20,000 bases of DNA from Stramonita haemastoma (Eukaryota; Mollusca; Gastropoda; Neogastropoda; Muricidae), in contig CM060344.1 in NCBI GenBank assembly GCA_030674155.1, positions 35,559,331 to 35,579,330 on the forward strand. The letters are read 5' to 3'. Position numbers and translations under genes: made by a program. Position 1 is the first letter of the stretch. Each line of letters begins with the position of its first letter. The notes beneath the pieces were generated by a model, which did no database searches, was not told where the DNA came from, and saw nothing but the letters and a program-made list of their open reading frames with translations. Positions 1 to 10,825 of this stretch are shown one piece after another.

Positions 1-647
1 CAAGACATTAAAGGCATTTAGTCATGCATCACAGAATAATTATCCATTGACAAAGGACCTCACAGGCCATTTTGGCCAACGCTTGATTAAATTAGATGCA
101 AATTTCAGAAAATGAAAAGCCATATATAGTGGGTCCTACTTCTTGATTTCTTATGAGTTAGGGGTATGGTCCATGAACAGAAGAAAAAAAAAAACCCATA
201 CAATAAAAATAAAGTGTGACTATATGTACTACAAAGTATGAAAGAGATTTATATATTAGAAAAAAAAAATCCTTATTTGCTTGTAGAAAAAGACTGTTTA
301 TTAAAAAAAAGTCTTTCATTTTTTTTTTTTTAAAGTGATAGATCTATATTAACTGATCTGATTTTACATTTTCATCATTTTTAAATATTTTTTTTTTTTT
401 ACTATCAATGCCCTATACTTTCCAGTATGGTTTTGTCTTTTTTTTTTTTTTAAATATTGTTGTTGTTGTTTTGTTGTAGTTTATTGCACTGACTTGTGGG
501 TTGCTGTGATTTTCTCCTAATTAACCTGCCTAATTCATAGTTCGATTCTTCCTTTATGTAGAGTGGTGTGATTAGGTAACATAGCACAGTTGTTGTGTGA
601 TCTTGTGCAATATCAGTTTTTGTTACATGCTTTTGGTATCAGCCTGT
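1..647. other. AT-rich non-coding sequence
   Basis: Many T-runs of 8-12 bases on the plus strand. No exon, repeat family or RNA gene recognised. Confidence 0.6.
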
Positions 648-684
648 GTATATATTAACATATATATATGAATATATAAATATA

Positions 685-761
<77 letters not shown>

Positions 762-762
762 G
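648..762. repeat. (TA)n microsatellite
   Basis: About 110 bp of almost pure alternating TA with a few GAATATAAA-type interruptions at its left side. Confidence 0.95.
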
Positions 763-1936
763 TTGGTGTGTGTAGAAATGTATCTGTGGGTTGTAGAACT
801 CTTTTTCTTGTGCAGATTTTTCTTTATTAGAACTTAACATATGTTGTTCATGTGTAAAATAATGTGTGTATTTGTATTTTCATGTGTGATTTGGGGAGAA
901 TTTGATGGGGGGGGGGGGGGGGGGGGGGGGGGGGAGGCTGTGCATGAGTAGATAAACAAATGAAAACATTGTGTCTAATCCTACTGGTTCTGAAAAAAGA
1001 TTTTGAATCTCACCAAACATAGTATGGTATTGGTGAAAGCTTTTTTAAATTATTATTTTAATATATCTCCTGGGTCAATTTTTGTGTAGCCCTGCCAGTG
1101 CTATATGGTTGTTTGCATACACACAGAGAATACATAAAAAAAAGTGTGCAGACTACCTACATACAAATACACACATGTACTGTCTCTTTTCTTCTCTTCT
1201 CTCCCCATGGTATTGCACTTGTTTTATCCAAGTCATTTCTGTTTTTTGGCTTCAGTATTATATGCTCACTCATTTCTGTGTTTTCTTAAACTAGCAGTAT
1301 TATTTTGGATGTATAATAAAAGTGTGTAGTGTTTATGTTAATACACATGCTTATGTGTGAGAGTGTCAGTCTGAACATTTTCAGTCCAGGGTATATTGGA
1401 TTTTCCCTGTTTCTGATGGAATGCTTGAAGCTGATTGCTTTGTGCTAAAAAAAATTGTTTTTATGCTAAGGAATTTTAATTCTTTTTAGTGGTAAATGAT
1501 TGCCACTCAAATCTGATAATTTTTTGTCCAAAAAGCTTTTTGAATATCACAAGATCTGAATGGTTAGATAAATTTTATCTATTCAAAAATAGCTGTGTTG
1601 AAAAAAAGAATTTTTATGGAACTGTGATATTAAAATCGATATTAAAAAAATAAGACCGTCTTTTTTGGTTTATTGTTGTTCTCTTTCAGATGTTTTGTTC
1701 ATGCTCTTCACAAAAAAAATGTTTTAAGAAATGAAAAACAGATTTCTATCATACTTTACATTTTATTTCAACGATAAATCTATTCTGAATTAGGAAAAAG
1801 AATTTTGAGATGAGATTTAAAAATAAAAAGCTGTTTCGATAACATCAATGACTATCTGCTGATCTTGAAAACATGAAGATCACAATAATCATGTTCATCA
1901 TGGAAAAATTTGCACTGGCTGTACTTTTAAAAAATT
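763..1936. other. AT-rich non-coding sequence
   Basis: Plus-strand T-rich, with short open frames near 1082-1329 that show no coding character. Nothing else recognised apart from the polyG at 907. Confidence 0.6.
907..934. repeat. polyG tract
   Basis: Twenty-eight consecutive G. Length in the real genome is uncertain because such runs are prone to sequencing error. Confidence 0.9.
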
Positions 1937-2035
1937 ATTTATTCTTTTATATTGAGGATAATGGAATAAGCACTCATGTGCTTTTTTTTAACATCCAGTC
2001 CCTGTGTTATACAGTTTGTATTACATTTGTCAGCT
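1937..2035 (-). mobile_element. Dispersed retroposon family, fragment R1
   Basis: This is the reverse-oriented 3' end of the family: TTTATTCTTTTATATTGAGG, AATAAGCACTCATGTGC and CATCCAGTCCCTGTG. On the minus strand this is the tail-proximal 100 bp of the copy at 11926. Confidence 0.65.
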
Positions 2036-2048
2036 AACGAGACTTCTT

Positions 2049-2112
2049 TGTGTGTGTGTGTGTGTGTACGCGCATGCGTGCATGAATGTGTGCATGTGTG
2101 CGCATGCACTAG
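2049..2112. repeat. GT repeat followed by alternating purine-pyrimidine tract
   Basis: GTGTGTGTGTGTGTGTGTAC passes into GCGCATGCGTGCATG and GTGCGCATGCAC, almost entirely alternating purine and pyrimidine, with two GCGCATGC-type motifs. Confidence 0.85.
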
Positions 2113-2409
2113 ATACCAACAGACCTGCCTACATTCTACTATAGCCTAGTAAAGGTGAACAGTGCACAACAAACTGTAGAAATTTTCACGAATCTTGAAC
2201 GTGGTCACAACTGAGCTCTGAGGAATGCTCTTTCTCGCCGAGACGTTTGTCTCGCATTTTCGACATGAAAAAATAATAATTATTAAAAAATAATAATGAT
2301 AATAATAATCCTTCTCAGACCACAGACCTGTGATCAGTGTTCCACTGTGAATCTTCTACCACCGCCATCAGTGATGTCCAAACAGCTGTCAAGCAGTGGG
2401 CTTCATAGC

Positions 2410-2503
2410 CTACACGTTCCAAAGTTAAATCCTGTTCCGCTTTTCATAAGAGTAGGCCATCGTTGCCGGTGGGAACAGTGACAAGATTTACAAAACTGCA
2501 TTC
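2410..2503 (+). mobile_element. Dispersed retroposon family, fragment F1
   Basis: The central portion of the family is present (TTAAATCCTGTTCCGCTTTTC to TTTACAAAACTGCAT) without its 3' tail. The sequence at 2310-2409 upstream is not shared with the other copies. Confidence 0.65.
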
Positions 2504-3572
2504 CTTCTTTTTGTTTGTGTTTTTTTTGTGTTTGTTTGTAATTGGCAATTTTGAATCTTCTTTCCATCTTCTCTCTATTATTTGTTGTTGTTGTTGTTGT
2601 TGTGTAACACAAAGCAACTGTTATCAGTATTACGGACAAATCCGGTCTTCAATAACATTGCCTATATTTATTAAAAACAAAACATTTGTGTTCAATGCTT
2701 GATTTTACTGGAAGATGATATAGTCTCCATTATGAGTGTTTGTATGTGTATGTATTATTTATGTGTGTGCAGTGTTTTCCCCATCTATTCCTGTGACTCT
2801 TTTGCTCTCATATCTCAGCTTATGACTGAATCTAATCATGCTTGTGATGCTTTCCTCTTTGAAAATCCACAGTCCTTGAATCTGAAAGGAATTTTGATTT
2901 CAATGCAGCAGTATTGAGACAGAAATACCTCTGTAAGCAGATGGGTAAAGACTTGTTTTTCACAGCAGTATTATTTTGTCAATATCATGTTCATTGTCGT
3001 TTTTTGGTGAGATTTTTTTAATGCTTAAAATGTGATTATTTCTCCAATTAACCAAATTTTATGACGATTTCTTTTAAATATTGCACTTTTTTGGGTTCTT
3101 TTCCATGTTATAGAAAAAAGGAGATGTTTATTTTCATGGAATACTTTTTATGTTCACCAAAGTAAACAGAATCAACAGCTCTAATCGTCCGAAGCGACAG
3201 ACACTTCCTTTTAAAAAAAATTAAAAATAAAAAAGAAGAAAAAGGTTAAAACAAAGTGTAGTTGTTTATTCATTACATGTTAGAAAATATTGGCGTTTTT
3301 CATCACGTCAAAGTGTAAAAATGTTTTATGAAAATTTTTTTGAATACAAATCAAATCATTCCAAAAGAAGACATAGTGCCAGCAATGTGGACTTGTAGTT
3401 GTTTTTTTGTCATTTCTTTCTTTCTCAGATCACCATAAATATAATCCCAATTTCTTTTTCTGATGATTAACTTTGGTTAGGGAATAATGGAGAGGGAAAT
3501 ACCGAATCAGCATTGACCTGGGCACTTGGAAAAAACAACAAAGATTGATTTTGCTCATGTGTTTTGTTTTTC

Positions 3573-3578
3573 AATAAA
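3573..3578 (+). promoter_or_regulatory. Candidate poly(A) signal for a plus-strand transcript
   Basis: TTTTTCAATAAACAGTTTTCC lies at the right edge of the plus-strand T-rich region, with a GT-rich tract about 60 bp downstream. A second hexamer is at 1315-1320 (GTATAATAAAAGTGTG). No upstream exon is in view. Confidence 0.2.
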
Positions 3579-3638
3579 CAGTTTTCCTTACAATGTCAAA
3601 GACTTTTGATGGTGTACCATTCAAATCTGATCTCATTG

Positions 3639-3688
3639 TAGTGTGTGTGTGTGTGGTGTGTCTCCTCTGTGTGTGTGGTGTGGTGTGC
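3639..3688. repeat. Short interrupted GT microsatellite
   Basis: GT repeats broken by GG and by TCTCCTCT. Confidence 0.8.
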
Positions 3689-3730
3689 TTTAACTCACTC
3701 ACTCTTCATGTTCATAAATGTGATCCATTA

Positions 3731-4025
3731 AAGGGAAAGGTGTCCCATAACCTTGTGGTCGTAGGGGAGCGAGGCTATCAGAGACCTCAGCTTCTCTAGG
3801 GACCAGCATATTGAGAGCGGAGCCCATCTCCTCTCCCTCGCTGCTTTACCTTCCCTGACCCTAAAGAGGGACAGGTACCTAGCAACAGCTGGGTGAACTG
3901 GGGGACTGTACTGAAGCCAAGGCGCACAAACGGTCACCCATACAACTGGTAACCACGCTTGATGCTGCTTTAACTATGACTTAGGGAAAGCAAGCGCTCT
4001 GACCACTGAGCTATCCCACCCGCCG
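3731..4025 (-). mobile_element. tRNA-derived SINE, minus strand
   Basis: On the minus strand the head reads GTGGGATAGCTCAGTGGTCA then GAGCGC, a clear A box and D arm. The body runs through CAGTTCACCCAGCTGTTGC, GGGAAGGTAAAGCAGCGAGG and ATGCTGGTCCCTAGAGAAG to a CCTTTCCCTTT end. A B box is not clean, so its promoter is probably decayed. Confidence 0.7.
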
Positions 4026-4126
4026 TAATGTTATCATTGCATCTAGTTCATATCAACATTCCATACTGACAATAATTTAAAATAATTTTTTTTTAAATCC
4101 CACTTTTCTTTGAAGCTTTTTAACTC

Positions 4127-4761
4127 TCAATATTCAGGGAAAAGAAATCTCTGCTCAGATATCGAGCAAGAGGGAAGGGGAGTAACTACCCTCCATAATG
4201 GTTGGACAATCACAAATTTCTGCACGTTATATTCAGTTTGGAAACTCTTTGACCACACCCCTGCTATCTGTCTGTGACAGTACTCGCTACAGTATTTTAT
4301 AGCTGCTGTATATGGCAACGTTCTGGTGGCTCCTGCGACAGTACTGGAACCATTCGTATCGGTCATTGCCTTACCAATGGACCATTCCAGTGGTGTGGAG
4401 AGGGGGGGTCTGCTGCATGGGTAACAGCTTGCTCTCCATACTTACTTACCTAGGCTTTACGTTCTGAAGACTAGAGCGCAACTCCATAGTCTTCCGAGAT
4501 GATGGGTGCCTTCTGTTTTATAACTGACCCTGCTTTGTTGATTTTCTTCTTCTTCGTCGTCACCAACGTTCACTCAGCAACTTACGGTTGTCGCTCATTT
4601 TGATCAAAATTGCATTGCACTGCTGTTACTGTTATGTGCCTGACAAGTCAGGCCCATTTATCCAACTTTGGCAGTGTTTTTTTAATCAGTGGTCTTCTCC
4701 CAGACTGGTTGCTTTCACTGATCTGCTGAGTCCAGTCTGCAGAGTTCGAGGGGATTTTTCC
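4127..4761. other. Complex non-simple segment, possibly the 5' part of the retroposon ending at 5066
   Basis: It lacks simple repeats and has even base composition with motifs such as CTTGCTCTCCATAC, TAGGCTTTACG and GACTAGAGCGCAACTCC. I recall similar strings from mollusc interspersed repeats but cannot confirm this. The longest minus-strand reading frame here (79 residues, 4366-4127) shows no recognisable domain and I do not call it a gene. Confidence 0.35.
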
Positions 4762-5066
4762 CTGGAGTTAACATCAGTGCTGACTCCACTCTCCCCCCAA
4801 AAGTCTTTCAGATGAGACTGTTAAACCGAGGAGGCCCGTGTGCGGACGCACGCAGAACATCTTGCCGCACACGTTAAATCCTGTTCCGCTTTTCGTAAAG
4901 AGTAGGCCATTGTGTGCCGGTACGGTGGGAACAGGTGACGAGATTTACAAAACTGCATACACACGGGGACTGGATGAAAAAGAACAAAACATGAGTGCTT
5001 ATTCCGTTATCCTTGATATAAAAGAACAAAAATAATAATAAATAAAAATAAATAAATATAATCAGT
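4762..5066 (+). mobile_element. Dispersed retroposon family, copy F2 (longest)
   Basis: The shared family sequence starts GAGTTAACATCAGTGCTGACTCC and runs through GAGACTGTTAAACCGAGG, TAAATCCTGTTCCGCTTTTC and GATTTACAAAACTGCATAC. It ends GATATAAAAGAACAAAAATAATAA with an AATA-type tail. Alignable copies occur at 11926 (+), 2410 (+), 1937 (-), 12990 (-) and 17505 (-). The segment upstream (about 4390-4761) has similar non-simple texture and may be the 5' part of the same element. Copies begin at different points but most keep the same 3' end, which is typical of LINE-driven retroposition. Confidence 0.7.
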
Positions 5067-5094
5067 CTACCCTGGAAAACCTCCTCCTCTGCCC

Positions 5095-5310
5095 TCACAG
5101 CCATTGGGAGACAGGCTCTCCTCTTTCTTCTGCCTGTTCGCCACTGGGTTCTCTGTCCTCTGGTGTCTGACCCACACCTGGGGGCTGGTTTGTGGCCATA
5201 GGGCGAATCTCTCCACACACCCCTGGTGGGCCCGTAGCTGCACGTGAAGGGAGCCAAGTCTCTTCTTCCCTGGGAGAATTGTTAGATTTTGAGACTTTCT
5301 GGAAAAACAG
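5095..5310 (-). CDS. Candidate terminal coding exon, function unknown
   Basis: On the minus strand TTCTTGTCTGTTTTTCCAG is a strong 3' splice consensus ending near 5304. From there a frame runs KVSKSNNSPREEETWLPSR and on through hydrophilic residues rich in E, P, G and Q to QWL and a TGA near 5095. The stretch is much more GC-rich than its surroundings. It shows no recognised domain or membrane segment and would be a disordered C-terminus. Against it: no partner exon is seen, and the overlapping minus frame starting at 5257 is also open, so codon bias does not single out one frame. It could equally be part of an old repeat. Confidence 0.25.
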   Translation of the reverse strand: MFFQKVSKSNNSPREEETWLPSRAATGPPGVCGEIRPMATNQPPGVGQTPEDREPSGEQAEERGEPVSQWL

Positions 5311-5489
5311 ACAAGAAGAATGAACCAAAGAATTTAGAAAACAAGACAAGAAATCTGGATGTGATGGGGAAGAAAAGGAGCAAGGCGAAACAAAGAGAGG
5401 GATGGAAAAGAGGGAATTCTTAGCATAGAATTTCCAGGAAGGTGGGGATGCGAGTCAATACTTTATTATTATTTTTTTTTAGAATCTTT

Positions 5490-5995
5490 CTTCTCGACAT
5501 TCTTACATGTATTATCCATCATGTTCAACGATGACCTCCAAAACAGCAGAGGAGGCAGCTGCTGTTTCAGAAATTGGGCAAAATTTGATTACAGTGGAGA
5601 TGCCTTGCCCACAGCACATCCCCACTCTCTCAGCCAAGAGGGCATGAAAACATTCAGTGTTGGAGATGTCCTCCAAAGGCCAACTAGCCCCAGGGCTGCA
5701 GCACATAAGGACTGTGCAAGTCAAGCCTCCTTGTCAAGAGTCATAGTCAATCACTTAAAGATGTACTAAGCTGTAAAGTGGAATTCCATGAGTGGGAAAG
5801 AAAGCCACGTCATACAGCCTCTCACTTTGCTGTTGCCCCCAGCTCATTAATAGCAGCCTTCATACACTTTTGCTGTTGCACCCCAGCGTCAATGGTTTAA
5901 TCAATTACTGGAAAAGCCCAGGCACTGAAGCATGTAGAACTTATCCACAATGTACAGCAGGACTCATAAATTCACAATTCCTAGTGTTTGTGTGC
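5490..5995. other. Complex segment without an assignable gene
   Basis: Non-simple sequence of moderate GC. A plus frame at 5521-5769 (82 codons, MFNDDLQNSRGG start) and a minus frame at 5724-5512 (70 codons) overlap. Neither has splice sites or domains I recognise. This is one of the few long stretches free of microsatellites here and may be an interspersed repeat or a conserved non-coding segment. Confidence 0.3.
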
Positions 5996-6002
5996 ATGTG
6001 TA

Positions 6003-6003
6003 T

Positions 6004-6043
<40 letters not shown>

Positions 6044-6091
6044 ACAGAGAGAGAGACAGAAGAAGACAGACAGAAGAAGAGAGAGAGAGAG
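6003..6091. repeat. GA microsatellite
   Basis: A purine-only stretch of GA repeats with GACAGA interruptions. Confidence 0.92.
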
Positions 6092-6284
6092 TAGTGTTTG
6101 TGTGTATGGAAAGATTTTGAGTCTTTGCATACAAGCAGGCTAAACAACCAATATTTCTCACCTTATTTTCTGGTCTGTCATACTACAACAACACACACAC
6201 AAAACCAAACAACAAACCAACAACACACAGACAGGAGCAGAAACATTTCACACGTTCTTCTCACTTCACTCCAACATCCCACAA

Positions 6285-6605
6285 AGAAGGAAGGTGGCAG
6301 AATGGTTAAGACGTTCACCTGCCTAACAAGTAAACCGTGAGTTCTGGGTTTGATTTCCAGCCTTGCCCTTTCTTCCAAATTTGACTGGGAAAATCAAACT
6401 TGTCAAATTATTTGGGGAGATTCTAAACCAGTTGAACTCATGTGCTTACAGACTTGCGCACGTTAAAAGAACCCATGACAGTTGAAAATCAGAAAGATCA
6501 GGGAGGTACCCCCTGACTGTCCTGGCCAAAAGAGAAGATTCAATTCCCAACTACCAAGTCGGAATACCTACCTTAATGGTGAGGGAATTTTTTTTTTAAA
6601 AAGGT
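6285..6605 (+). mobile_element. tRNA-derived SINE, plus strand
   Basis: The head GGTGGCAGAATGGTTAAGAC is an A-box region and GGGTTTGATTTCCAG is a mutated B box. Further on come TTGCGCACGTTAAAAGAACC and GACTGTCCTGGCC, ending in a T-run near 6590. The base changes in the B box argue that it is an old copy. Confidence 0.7.
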
Positions 6606-6740
6606 CACGTACATGAAAATCTCCCCATGGTGAACCTTAGAGACACAGCTGAAGAATGAAAAATCCCCCCCCCAAAAAAACAAAACAACAAACAAAAACA
6701 TCACAAAAACACTTGATTTTTTTTTTTTTCAAAGACTGGC

Positions 6741-6746
6741 TTTATT
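6741..6746 (-). promoter_or_regulatory. Candidate poly(A) signal for a minus-strand transcript
   Basis: The minus strand reads TGTAAATAAAGCCAGTCTTTG followed by a run of A. The AATAAA lies 11 bases before the A-run and overlaps a Pumilio-type TGTAAATA. It is the first well-formed candidate after a long minus-strand U-rich stretch, but many other AATAAA hexamers exist in this AT-rich DNA. Confidence 0.3.
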
Positions 6747-6906
6747 TACACTATGTACACGTCATTAATACTCTCGAATTCCAAATAGCTTGCAATTAAA
6801 ATCTGGTTTCAGTGTAACCTGTAAATTTTTTTTTCTTCTTTCCTTTTTCGCACAAACCAAAGCCACTTGAGTTTGCATGAAGTCATTTTCTCCAGCCATG
6901 GCAGAT

Positions 6907-6908
<2 letters not shown>

Positions 6909-6985
<77 letters not shown>

Positions 6986-6993
6986 TGTGTGTG
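6909..6993. repeat. GT microsatellite
   Basis: About 85 bp of GT with a single TATG and a single GG interruption. Confidence 0.95.
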
Positions 6994-7133
6994 ACCAGCT
7001 CTTTGGCTGACAACACTGGTATCCAGGGCTACAGGGCTTCATTCACACTGCAGCCAGAATTCTTCCTGGATCTGTGCAAAGTCAGTGATGCCATCTCTTT
7101 GTACATGTAGACTTCACAACAGGGGAAACACCC

Positions 7134-7234
7134 AGAGAGAGAGAGAGAGACACAGACAGAGAGAGACACACAGACAGAGAGAGAGAACACAGACAGAGAG
7201 AAGAGAGAGAAACAGAAAGAGAGAGAGACACAGA

Positions 7235-7266
<32 letters not shown>

Positions 7267-7303
7267 CGAAGAGAAAGAGAGAGAGAAGAGACAGAGACAG
7301 AGC
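7134..7303. repeat. GA-rich imperfect microsatellite
   Basis: About 170 bp of GAGA, GACA and GAAGA, purine-rich on the plus strand. The long ORFs read through it on both strands are artefacts of the dinucleotide repeat. Confidence 0.92.
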
Positions 7304-9588
7304 AAAAAAAAAAATCACAATTAATAAGGTCTGCATACATGACAATATTCCCTTACCAAAATCAAAAAAACAAAGCTCACCCATCAACCCCCCTCCCCTC
7401 CCCCCTTCACCCATGATACATGACAATACTCATGCCCCCCCCCTCCAAAAACAAATTGCATGAAGGATATGTCATTATGTACAATATTATTTGATGCATC
7501 TGCAGGACTTCAAATGTCGATTATAACAACTGTGCAAAGACACACATAAGAGATTTATATGATCTGGGTAAGTTCCCTCTTAATTGTGAACAAAAAAACA
7601 ACACTCCCCCCCTTCCAAAAAAAAAGAAAAAGAGAACGAAACCCCAACCACTCCCCCTACCCCCCCTTCAAAAAAAAAACCCCAAAAAACCCCAAAACAA
7701 AAAACCAACATACACACAGAAAACCCTAACCCACCGACCCATAAGTAGGCAAACTCCTAACAAAGACATTTGAAAACTGACATGTGATCACAAATAGTCT
7801 GGTTATTTCGCAACATAATATCCATCTATATCTTACAGAGAAACACCACCAAATTTACTGTAGAATTTGTCTAGAAGCACATCAGTTTTATAACACACAC
7901 GACTGCTAAGCACAGACATTTTTTGGAAGCAAAAAAAAAAACCCAACAAACTTTCCTGTACATTGATTGAAAAAAAAAAAAAGATTAAAAGCAACAAGAT
8001 AACAGCAACACTTCAACAGCAAATAATAGCAACACTGGTCCTAACAACAACAGTAACAACAATAATAATGATAATAATAACTATGCTAGAACGGCAGCTG
8101 TCGACAGCAGAAGGAGAAGGAAAGAAAAAAAACATTATTTCCTTTAGTTCACAGTTCATGATTGGAAAAAAAACAACAACCCCTCCCCCCCCCCCTCCCA
8201 ACAATCATTATCAATTTTGTGATGTATTCTTCATATGAATTATTATTATATTCTTCATGCAGCGATAAACTTTTGCAAACGAAATAAACAACAACAAAAA
8301 CAAAGACAACCAATCAAATCGAAGATCTTGCAACAACTGACCAATCAAAGAGATGCTCTCTCTCACCATTTTACACCAATCATAGATTATAAACATGTAT
8401 GAAAGGACAACTCTTCAATAGAATAAGAAATATTTGTAAATAATACTCAATCTTAAAGCTACCCAATGATTAATTTTTGTTTTGTTTTTTTACATTACCA
8501 GCCATATGGATCAGACTCTTAGGATGAAATCAGTAGCATGTTAAAAAAAAAAAAAATATGTGTATAACAAAGAATGTCTGTCATTATTAGCCTGGCTTAA
8601 AATAACAACGAACAAACATTTGATTCCTCAGATGCTCTAAACGGGGGGGGGGGGGGGGGGGGGGGGGGAGCAGGGGACGTTAACTGGCAGGACTAAAAAA
8701 AGTCTGAACCTATCATGTTCAAATTGAGAAAATAAGACACATTAAAAAAAAAACAACCTCCTAAACCAAACCCAATGATAAAACATGCCTCCACCCCTCA
8801 AAAAAAAAAAATCAAACTAAAACTTTTTTTAATCCACAAAGGACAGTAATGTTGATATTTGACGTCTTTTTGCCTAATAACGATAAAATTTCAGATGCTT
8901 TGAGCTAATCTTAAGAGAACGCAACGATTTTTGCTCAGCATGAAAAATGTTAGAGACTACAAAACGACGCCAACCGCTGTAGGGAAGATATTCAGGAGCA
9001 CAACATACCCCAGCAATACAATACCATACAATTTACCTACAGTATGGAACTTGTTGTGATTAATGTCCCAGCAAAGATTTCCCATTCAGGGAACTGCACG
9101 GCAGGAACTGACCCCACTGGGACAAGGTAAAAGGGAGGGATGTGCTAAATTTCACCTCTTGACTCGAGTGATGTTGGATTGTGTTGTTGTGCTTCAAGAA
9201 TCACAAAAAGCAAAAAAGGCAAAGCATCTAAGAAAAAGATAGAAAAACAACAACAGTCCCAGAGGTTTTAAAAAAAACAAACAACATTTACTACACAGAT
9301 GAGACTTGAAAAACAAGAACACGTTATTAAAACAATAAGGGTTCAGTTAAAAAGAAAAAAAAATCACACCTTTCTTAAATATGACTGATTCCATATTAAG
9401 ACAGAACTTCCACCTTGTTGCTGACTAAACTGTCTATTCAGAAATAAAATAGATCAATAATAAGAAATAAAAAATAATATATATATTTATCAAAAAGCAA
9501 GTTGGGGGGGGGTGGGGTGGGGGACATCACTGACTTTTAAAAATTCACATAAAAATGAACACAAATGGAAATGGCAGGAAAAATGTGG

Positions 9589-9590
<2 letters not shown>
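7304..9590. other. Non-coding stretch, A- and C-rich on the plus strand
   Basis: Dominated by A-runs, ACAACA and CCCC tracts (7575-7735 is almost pure A and C), with an AAT/ACA repeat at 7990-8090. No exon, SINE or transposon end recognised. It may belong to the 3' UTR or flank of the minus-strand C-clamp gene. Confidence 0.5.
8643..8668. repeat. polyG tract
   Basis: Twenty-six consecutive G between AAAC and AGCAGGGG. Confidence 0.9.
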
Positions 9591-9661
<71 letters not shown>

Positions 9662-9714
9662 TGTGTGTGTGTGTGTGTGTGTGTGTGTAGTGATGTGGTG
9701 TGTGTGTATGTGTG

Positions 9715-9786
<72 letters not shown>

Positions 9787-9815
9787 CTATAAGTGTGCGT
9801 CTATGTGTGTGTGTA
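9591..9815. repeat. Long interrupted GT microsatellite
   Basis: About 190 bp of GT broken by TTG, GATG, GTAGTGATGTGG and TATG, then a looser GT/TAT tail. The open frames on both strands across it are repeat artefacts. Confidence 0.95.
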
Positions 9816-9945
9816 TTGTTGTTATTTAACGACTGTTCACTCTCATTCATATCAGACGAATAAGTAAGAGTGTGTATGAACACATGAGTGCGTTAGGAAG
9901 AATGCATAAGTACAAGTAAACATGAGCACACAATGCTTTTTTTTT

Positions 9946-9966
9946 GGGGGGGGGGGGGGGGGGGGG
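9946..9966. repeat. polyG tract after a T-run
   Basis: Nine T followed by twenty-one G. Confidence 0.9.
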
Positions 9967-10141
9967 TTGACATTTCACAACAAAAGCAGTGGAAGTCCAA
10001 TCTACATATTTACAAAAGGCGTTCAAAAGCTGGCTTAATTCATCGTAAATTTCCCTGGTTTATCATCTGAATGAGTGACACCTGCAATTTTACACACTTC
10101 ATATCACAACATAATTATGGAGATTATATAATTATATATAT

Positions 10142-10375
10142 GAGAGAGAGAGATGTGCACTGGTTTGAAGTAGAGAGAGAGGGGGGGAGGGAGGGAAGAG
10201 AGAGGGAGGGAGAAGGGGAGGAGGGAGGGGGCGGGGAGGGAGGGGAAGGAGAGAGGAGGAGGGAGGAGGGAGAGAGAGGAGGAGGGAGGGAGAGAGAGAG
10301 AGGAGGGAGGGAGGAGGAGAGAGAGAGGAGAGAGAGAGAGAGAGAGAGAGAACAACAGTCAGAGAGAAGAGAAGA
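10142..10375. repeat. GA/GGGA polypurine tract
   Basis: A short GAGA block at 10142 and then about 200 bp with essentially no pyrimidines (GGGAGGGAGG, GGAGGAGGGAGG, GAGAGAGA). Confidence 0.93.
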
Positions 10376-10631
10376 TGTAAATATATTTTGTACATATTTT
10401 TCCACACTCCTACCTACCTACTCACACAATTTAGTGACTACACTAAATGAGGAATAATCACATGCAAAATAAATCACAACTTCAGGAGAGAAAAAAAGCG
10501 ACAACAAAAATCCTATTGTATATATTTCGGTTCTTTATGAAAACAACAAACAACCCCCCCTGTACTTATTCCTGCAATGAAAGAAAATAAAATCAGCTGT
10601 ATCTGCTTAGGGAACTAGTGAACTTAACTTT

Positions 10632-10674
10632 TCACACACACACACACACACACAACACACACACACACACACAC

Positions 10675-10712
<38 letters not shown>

Positions 10713-10720
10713 CTCTCTTC
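10632..10720. repeat. CA microsatellite with CT end
   Basis: About 78 bp of CA with three AACA interruptions, followed by CTCTCTCTC. Confidence 0.95.
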
Positions 10721-10825
10721 TGAGACTCAAGACATTGTAAACTTCTGAAAATACTGACCAAAAAATTTTGTGTAGTTTTCTTATCATCACTTTCAATGCA
10801 AAACAACAAAGCAGTCCAGCTTTGC

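Larger units (their letters stand above)
2504..3730. other. AT-rich non-coding sequence
   Basis: Contains a (TTG)n stretch at 2583-2602 and T-runs. Short reading frames on both strands look random. No exon supported. Confidence 0.6.

Noticed and set aside
2403..2702. Overlapping ORFs on both strands near the retroposon fragment
   Set aside because: Composed of a repeat fragment and a TTG repeat. No coding signature.
6288..6370. tRNA gene on the plus strand
   Set aside because: Degenerate B box and no acceptor stem closure. It continues as a SINE.
7029..7426. 103- and 114-codon Ser/Leu-rich ORFs resembling signal or membrane segments
   Set aside because: The hydrophobic look comes from CT-repeat codons. 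No start context and no flanking coding sequence.
7700..7740. Telomere-like AACCCTAACCC
   Set aside because: Only about one and a half units within a 160 bp A/C low-complexity stretch. Chance is sufficient.
9545..9883. 102- and 112-codon ORFs rich in Val-Cys or His-Thr
   Set aside because: They are readings of a GT/CA dinucleotide repeat in both directions.
10071..10457. 128-codon Glu/Arg/Gly-rich ORF and three Ser/Leu/Pro-rich ORFs on the other strand
   Set aside because: Pure consequence of the GA polypurine tract having no stop codons.
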